Source of the DNA: Devosia sp. Root635
GTDB taxonomy: Bacteria; Pseudomonadota; Alphaproteobacteria; Rhizobiales; Devosiaceae
Direction: 5' to 3'
DNA: 64,000 nucleotides
Assembly (NCBI RefSeq): GCF_001427605.1
Contig: NZ_LMGZ01000022.1
Location: 62,001 to 126,000, forward strand
Position 1 is the stretch's first letter; every line of letters starts with the position of its first letter. A program made the translations under genes and the position numbers. Positions 59,864 through 64,000 of this stretch are shown here, in pieces. Below the pieces are notes generated by a model that had not been told where the DNA came from, did not search any database, and saw nothing but the letters and a program-made list of their open reading frames with translations.

Positions 59864-62400
59864 CAGCCTGCGAGCCTCATGGCACCAGTGTCCCAGTCGA
59901 TAAAAGACAGCCCACTGACGGAACGCTGTTTCCCCACGGTCACCAGTTCGTCTGCGTCAAGAACGATGCGCGACGTGCCGTCCGACTTGGCGTCAAGGTA
60001 GATGCCCGCGATCGTGAAGCTGACGCCTGTCGTCGCCCTTACTGCCAGCGCGGCGCGAGCATCCCAGCCGCCTGGCGCCGACACAGCCTCAATGGTGAAC
60101 AACCCACCAGCAAACCTGCCGTCCACGTCTGCTTCTACAGCGATGACCGCGGCAGCGTTGGCGGTAATGGCACTGCCCTGCGTAGTGACGGTTGACGACA
60201 GCGATGATAGAGCCGCCGCCGTCGCGTCGACGCCTGTCGTGGGATCATTGACGGTCGCTTCAAGGTTCTCTGTGCGCGTTACCAAGGCGCCCTGACCAGT
60301 GGAGAGCGTCGTGATCTGACCCTCGAATGTCGCCTTGCTGGTCTGATACTCGGCGCTCAGCGTCTCGGTCACCTGCGCCAGTGCGCCAAGGTCCGTGGCC
60401 ACCACCTCGATTGCAAGGACATACGCAGCTGTGGTCGTTTCAAACCGTGCCGTGATCTCGGTGCGCAACGTCTGACGATCGACGGCATTGCCCATCATGG
60501 CATCGCCCAGCAGTGCCAGCATGGCATCGCTGTCGGCCATGATCTGCTCGATGGTCCTCGACGCCCAGGCGCGCGAGTTGTTGACTTCGTCTGTCAGGTC
60601 TCCAGGCCCGATACCCACGACGCCGATTGTCACTTCCATCCATGCACTGGCGACCATTTCACGGCCCGAGAGCGCGATGTATTCGATCTGCACCTCGATC
60701 GTCTCACCCGACAGGCTCAGGGGCACCGGGATTCGGGCTGAACCAGTCAGAAGGTCCGGCTTGGGAACAACAACCGTATACTGTGAATCTGTCTCAGGTG
60801 GCACCCGGTGCGAGATGCGGACGAAATCAACATCCACCGCAACGGATGGAGCGGACCAGAACACGTCATAAGCCAGCTCGCCGGGCACCGGGGCGACGCT
60901 CGGTCCCGACACCTCTTGCGGCGCCGGGCGATTGGTCACGACTGGTGCAAAGCTCAGCGGCTGCTCGTCGGTGCCTGGCGTCCAGTCATGGTCCGCAGGG
61001 TCTATCTCCTGCAGGCCAAACACCACCTGCCCCCAAGGCGTGCGCGTGCGGGCCGTGATCAGGAACAGCTTGGCCGAATAGTCGAAGCGCTCCGAAGTCC
61101 ACGCCAGCACCTGCAACGGCCGGAACTGCGCGTACTCTGGTGGCAGGGCCACAACATGCGTCTTGAACCGGCGGCCCTCTTCAACAACGGCCTTGATGAT
61201 GCGCTGCGCCTGGGTGCCGGAGAACGTCGTGCCCAGGTCAAGCCCCTCCACCTGGCGGCGGCCATCATCCTCTGTCTCCAGATCGCTGCGATAGTACGGC
61301 GCGGTCTCCTTGTCTTCCCAGGCCTGCAGTGGCTCGCGATAGGTCGCCGTGGCGCCGTTGATGATGCTGTCGAGGTTCGGGAACGGAATCGAGCCCAGCG
61401 GCTCGCTGGCCAACACGTCGGCGTCCGAGAATGCGCCGTCGGGTTCGTCCGGCACGCCTACCAGGACATAGATCGTCCCGTCGCTGGCGTGGCTGATACG
61501 GGCATTCGCACCGATCAGCAGTTCCTTGATGACATCGGCCGGGCGCTCATTGAGATTGATGCGGCGGCCGGCGCGGAAGCGCTTCTCAGTCCCGCCCGCT
61601 TCTAGAGTGACGGGCTCGTCGCAGGCGTCCATCGCCGCGGCCCAGACGTCATAGGGCAACTGCGCTTCGGTGGCCGACCCACCCCACACCTTGGCGCCGT
61701 CGTAGTAGATGCCGCGCTCGATGTTGTAGATGATGACCGCGTTGTTGTCGGAGAACGCCCATGTCGACGGGTTATCCCAGCGCTGCGAGCCGCTGCCGCC
61801 TGCCGTGGTGTCCAGCCGGGGGTCATAGAGCTTGATGCCCTGAAACTCGCCCATGATCTTCGGGAAGGCGGTCCACAGGGTTTCATCCCAAAGCGAGGTG
61901 GTAACGAGATACGGCAGGCCGCGGCCAATCTTGTCGCTGGTCCACGGGCGATCTGCCTTGGCCCCGAACTTGCTGACCAGAAAGGCGTCGGCTGTGGTCT
62001 GGTTGCCGTCGTAGAACTTCCACCAGAACTTGCCGCTTAGGTCGGCAACGGGATAGCCTTGATCAACCGCTCCAGTGGCCGGGATCGCAACCTTCACCCC
62101 GTTGACGAAGAGGCCGGAGAGGCCGGTGATCGGCAGATCGCCGAACGAATGGACGTCGGTGGTGAAGGCGTTCGGCACTTCGCCGTCATTGCCCCATTCG
62201 CCGCCATCTTCAAACTTGCCGGGCTCGCCGACCGTGCCGACGAGGAAGTATTGCGGCACCTTCCCACCCACCTGAGCGCTCCCGCGCGTTCCGGTGCTCT
62301 TCTGCTCCTTGGGCGCGAAGGCCTGCTTCAGCAGCGTCGATGCGGCCGAGAGGACAATCCCAATGATCAGGTTGATGAGGAAGCCGGTAATGGGGTCCAT
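59863..62400 (-). CDS. Phage tail tip / host specificity protein (lambda J-like)
   Basis: The 845-residue protein has an N-terminal hydrophobic helix (FLINLIIGIVLSAASTLLKQ) and then a tail tip layout: YFLVGTVGEPGKFEDGGEWG, the repeated strands of the central hub (RRINLNERPADVIKELLIGA; GTTFSGTQAQRIIKAVVEEG), fibronectin-like beta domains around residues 490-600, and a coiled region near 620-760 (ITARFETTTAAYVLAIEVVA) that recalls the C-terminal stalk of J-like proteins. It contacts the receptor at adsorption. The start overlaps the stop of the upstream gene by one base. Confidence 0.8.
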   Translation of the reverse strand: MDPITGFLINLIIGIVLSAASTLLKQAFAPKEQKSTGTRGSAQVGGKVPQYFLVGTVGEPGKFEDGGEWGNDGEVPNAFTTDVHSFGDLPITGLSGLFVNGVKVAIPATGAVDQGYPVADLSGKFWWKFYDGNQTTADAFLVSKFGAKADRPWTSDKIGRGLPYLVTTSLWDETLWTAFPKIMGEFQGIKLYDPRLDTTAGGSGSQRWDNPSTWAFSDNNAVIIYNIERGIYYDGAKVWGGSATEAQLPYDVWAAAMDACDEPVTLEAGGTEKRFRAGRRINLNERPADVIKELLIGANARISHASDGTIYVLVGVPDEPDGAFSDADVLASEPLGSIPFPNLDSIINGATATYREPLQAWEDKETAPYYRSDLETEDDGRRQVEGLDLGTTFSGTQAQRIIKAVVEEGRRFKTHVVALPPEYAQFRPLQVLAWTSERFDYSAKLFLITARTRTPWGQVVFGLQEIDPADHDWTPGTDEQPLSFAPVVTNRPAPQEVSGPSVAPVPGELAYDVFWSAPSVAVDVDFVRISHRVPPETDSQYTVVVPKPDLLTGSARIPVPLSLSGETIEVQIEYIALSGREMVASAWMEVTIGVVGIGPGDLTDEVNNSRAWASRTIEQIMADSDAMLALLGDAMMGNAVDRQTLRTEITARFETTTAAYVLAIEVVATDLGALAQVTETLSAEYQTSKATFEGQITTLSTGQGALVTRTENLEATVNDPTTGVDATAAALSSLSSTVTTQGSAITANAAAVIAVEADVDGRFAGGLFTIEAVSAPGGWDARAALAVRATTGVSFTIAGIYLDAKSDGTSRIVLDADELVTVGKQRSVSGLSFIDWDTGAMRLAG

Positions 62401-63026
62401 CAGGTATTGCCCTTTGCCTGGCCCCACCACCGTTCAATCTGGCCGGCGGTATCGCTATCTTTGCGGAAGCGGTCGCCATCCCGGCGCCGCTGCTGCTCAT
62501 CCGATTCCATTGCCGGGTTGGTGCGCGTCAGGTCGATCGCGCTACTGATGGCGTCGAGCGACAGCCCGCCTTCCCCACCGGCCGCGGCATCATCGACTGC
62601 AGCGCCATCGACGCGGCCAGCGAAGATCAGGACTGGCGTTGCGACCAGGTTCCATGTTGCCGGGTCGAATAGAGCCCGGTGCATTTCGACCCGAGCAACG
62701 CGCACGTTGTTGCCGTAGACCATGTCCATCGGCCCGCCAGCGGCATCGGTGATGTGGTCCAGGCCGAAGGCAACGGATCGAGCCTCGATGCCGATGGCGT
62801 CGACAATAGCCGGGACGTTGAGCAGAGTGCCTCCCCCGACCACATTGCGGCTCACCGGCGTCGTTTCGCCCAGCGGCAGGAGGTTGACCGCCACATTGTC
62901 TTCGCCGGTCCAGAAGGCCCATTCTGCGGGCGAGCCGCCGAGCGTCTTGCCAGCGACGGTCAGGATGTCGCGCACGACTATGGCGCCACTGGCCAAGGCC
63001 GTGACGGTATCGACATCATAGGGCAT
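62400..63026 (-). CDS. Phage tail assembly protein, beta-rich
   Basis: The 208-residue protein precedes the tail tip gene, the place of minor tail or L/K-type genes. Motifs include MDMVYGNNVRVARVEMHRAL, TPVLIFAGRVDGAAVD and a final DRFRKDSDTAGQIERWWG, a C-terminal pattern I associate with small siphophage tail proteins of alphaproteobacteria. It has no enzyme motif. The TGATG overlap couples it to the tail tip gene. Confidence 0.65.
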   Translation of the reverse strand: MPYDVDTVTALASGAIVVRDILTVAGKTLGGSPAEWAFWTGEDNVAVNLLPLGETTPVSRNVVGGGTLLNVPAIVDAIGIEARSVAFGLDHITDAAGGPMDMVYGNNVRVARVEMHRALFDPATWNLVATPVLIFAGRVDGAAVDDAAAGGEGGLSLDAISSAIDLTRTNPAMESDEQQRRRDGDRFRKDSDTAGQIERWWGQAKGNT

Positions 63027-63032
63027 GTGCGG

Positions 63033-64000
63033 TTACCGGCTGTAGGTCTGTTCGGCGCTGAACTTGATGGTGGAGTGCAGCCCACCCTCTTTGGCGGGAT
63101 ACGCCGAGCCTGGTTCGATACGGAACTTGGCAGGTGGCTTGATGATGGTGATGTCAGGAGTGCCAGCGATCGAAGCCGGCAGCGGCGGCCAGATCTCAGT
63201 CATAGCAACCGTCCCGGTGATCGGGTTGGCGGTCCGGGCTTCGGCGAACTGGCCAAGATAGTACCGGCTGGTGTCGAAGATGATGCTGAAGTAGGTGCCG
63301 AGCGGGATCACATAGCCCGCGGGGAAGCCAGTGAAGGCCACATGCAGCCGATCGGTGATAGTCCCTAACGCTGGGCCGGCCGGGCTGGCCGGCGCCGGGC
63401 TTGTCTTGACGGCCGTCACGCCCTCCAGCGTGGAGGCTGCGGCGTTAGGCACCACATAAGCTCCGCTTCTTCCTGCGACGGCCTGGGGTCCGCTCAGATA
63501 GTCCAGCGAAAGATCATGCGTTCCAGGCGGCAAGGCAAGCGTGATGACATCAGCGGCCCGTGTAACCGCAGCACCGGCCGTGACGATGGGCGAGGTTGCC
63601 ACCGCGCCCGCCTCGATTTGCGCACCCCAAAGATAGATCGTATTTCCATCGGCACCGCTCACATTGGCTACGTGACGATCGGGATAAACCCGAATCTGCG
63701 TGCAGCCCGCAGGCGTCGTGAAGGTGACGGCTACACGCGTCCAGGTGCTCGCATTGGCGCCAGCAGCGATCGTCTCGCTGACGATGAAGCTGCTGGCCGT
63801 GTGATTGTAGATCGCATAGCGATTGTTGAGCTTGGTGCCCAACTTCACAAAATAACTCCAGGTGTACTGGGTGAGCTCGGCAACATCGACCAACTGGTAG
63901 GTCGTGTATGCAGCCGCTCCAGATGGATAGGCGAACAAGTCGGCGGTCATCGTGCCGTCGGGAGCGAGAGCCGCGTTCGGCGTGCGAACGATGACCGAGC
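63033..64000 (-). CDS. Phage tail or fibre protein, partial (N-terminus outside window)
   Basis: The frame is open from the stop at 63033 to the window end, so at least 322 codons are present and the start lies beyond 64000. Near the edge, PNAALAPDGTMTADLFAYPS is a motif seen in phage carbohydrate-binding jelly-roll repeats, and a beta-sandwich follows (TWSYFVKLGTKL, then AGCTQIRVYPDRHVANVSGA). The C-terminal part resembles tail assembly proteins. An ATG at 63950 exists but is internal to this pattern, so it is not taken as the start. Confidence 0.65.
   Translation of the reverse strand, partial: SVIVRTPNAALAPDGTMTADLFAYPSGAAAYTTYQLVDVAELTQYTWSYFVKLGTKLNNRYAIYNHTASSFIVSETIAAGANASTWTRVAVTFTTPAGCTQIRVYPDRHVANVSGADGNTIYLWGAQIEAGAVATSPIVTAGAAVTRAADVITLALPPGTHDLSLDYLSGPQAVAGRSGAYVVPNAAASTLEGVTAVKTSPAPASPAGPALGTITDRLHVAFTGFPAGYVIPLGTYFSIIFDTSRYYLGQFAEARTANPITGTVAMTEIWPPLPASIAGTPDITIIKPPAKFRIEPGSAYPAKEGGLHSTIKFSAEQTYSR

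Noticed and set aside
1-64000. CRISPR array or cas genes
   Set aside because: No series of regularly spaced identical repeats and no Cas motif was seen. The repeats at 40785-40915 are too short and irregular.

Overview
The window looks like chromosomal DNA of a GC-rich alphaproteobacterium. A Hyphomicrobiales (Devosia-like) host is my best guess, from the GAF and autotransporter proteins, the small phage genes and codon use, but no marker fixes the genus. There is no rRNA and no CRISPR array. Most of the window is mobile DNA stacked at the 3' end of a tRNA-Phe(GAA) gene. Three tRNA-derived direct repeats on the minus strand divide it: a 16-nt remnant at 7050-7065, a 50-nt copy at 31226-31275 and a 49-nt copy at 41615-41663. 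The intact tRNA is not seen and probably lies to the right of the window.

Region 1 (1-7049) is host-like: the start of a GAF-domain sensor, a giant secreted autotransporter of 1850 residues built from alternating repeats, and a small secreted protein.

Region 2 (7050-31226) is a mobilisable island of about 24 kb rich in defence-type genes. It holds a DpnII/MboI-like PD-(D/E)XK nuclease; a tightly overlapping four-gene operon (8828-13607); a complete type I restriction-modification system (hsdM-hsdS-hsdR); a MobV-like relaxase preceded by strong inverted repeats (candidate oriT); a DUF4238 protein; a DUF262-HNH-AlbA_2 fusion; an AAA+ ATPase paired with a CoiA-like protein; and an AlpA-type excisionase with a tyrosine integrase at the right edge. 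The four-gene operon is the most unusual part. It encodes an exonuclease/DUF429/nucleotide-kinase fusion, an adenylosuccinate-synthetase homologue with the Asp-to-Ser change typical of the phage diaminopurine enzyme PurZ, a dCTP-deaminase-fold protein that lacks the usual catalytic residues and carries a membrane segment and coiled coil, and a protein of unknown family. I infer an undescribed nucleotide-based defence system.

Region 3 (31226-41663) is a compact element of 10.4 kb bounded by near-identical att copies. It has an integrase flanked by two DUF2971 genes, divergent ribbon-helix-helix regulators over palindromic operators, a run of overlapping small genes ending in a DUF1376 replication-type protein, an HK97-type capsid protein and a small terminase subunit. 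No portal, large terminase or tail gene is present. It resembles a phage satellite that carries its own capsid.

Region 4 (41615-64000, continuing beyond the window) appears to be a prophage. Tail genes, endolysin and spanins run leftward from 64000 to 54844. Between the lysis genes and the left att copy lie small accessory genes and an eight-gene Wzx/Wzy-type polysaccharide operon (46636-54796) with two glycosyltransferases, a WecG/TagA-type transferase, a UDP-sugar dehydrogenase, two acyltransferases, a flippase and a polymerase. This suggests that the phage, or a later insertion into it, changes the surface of its host.
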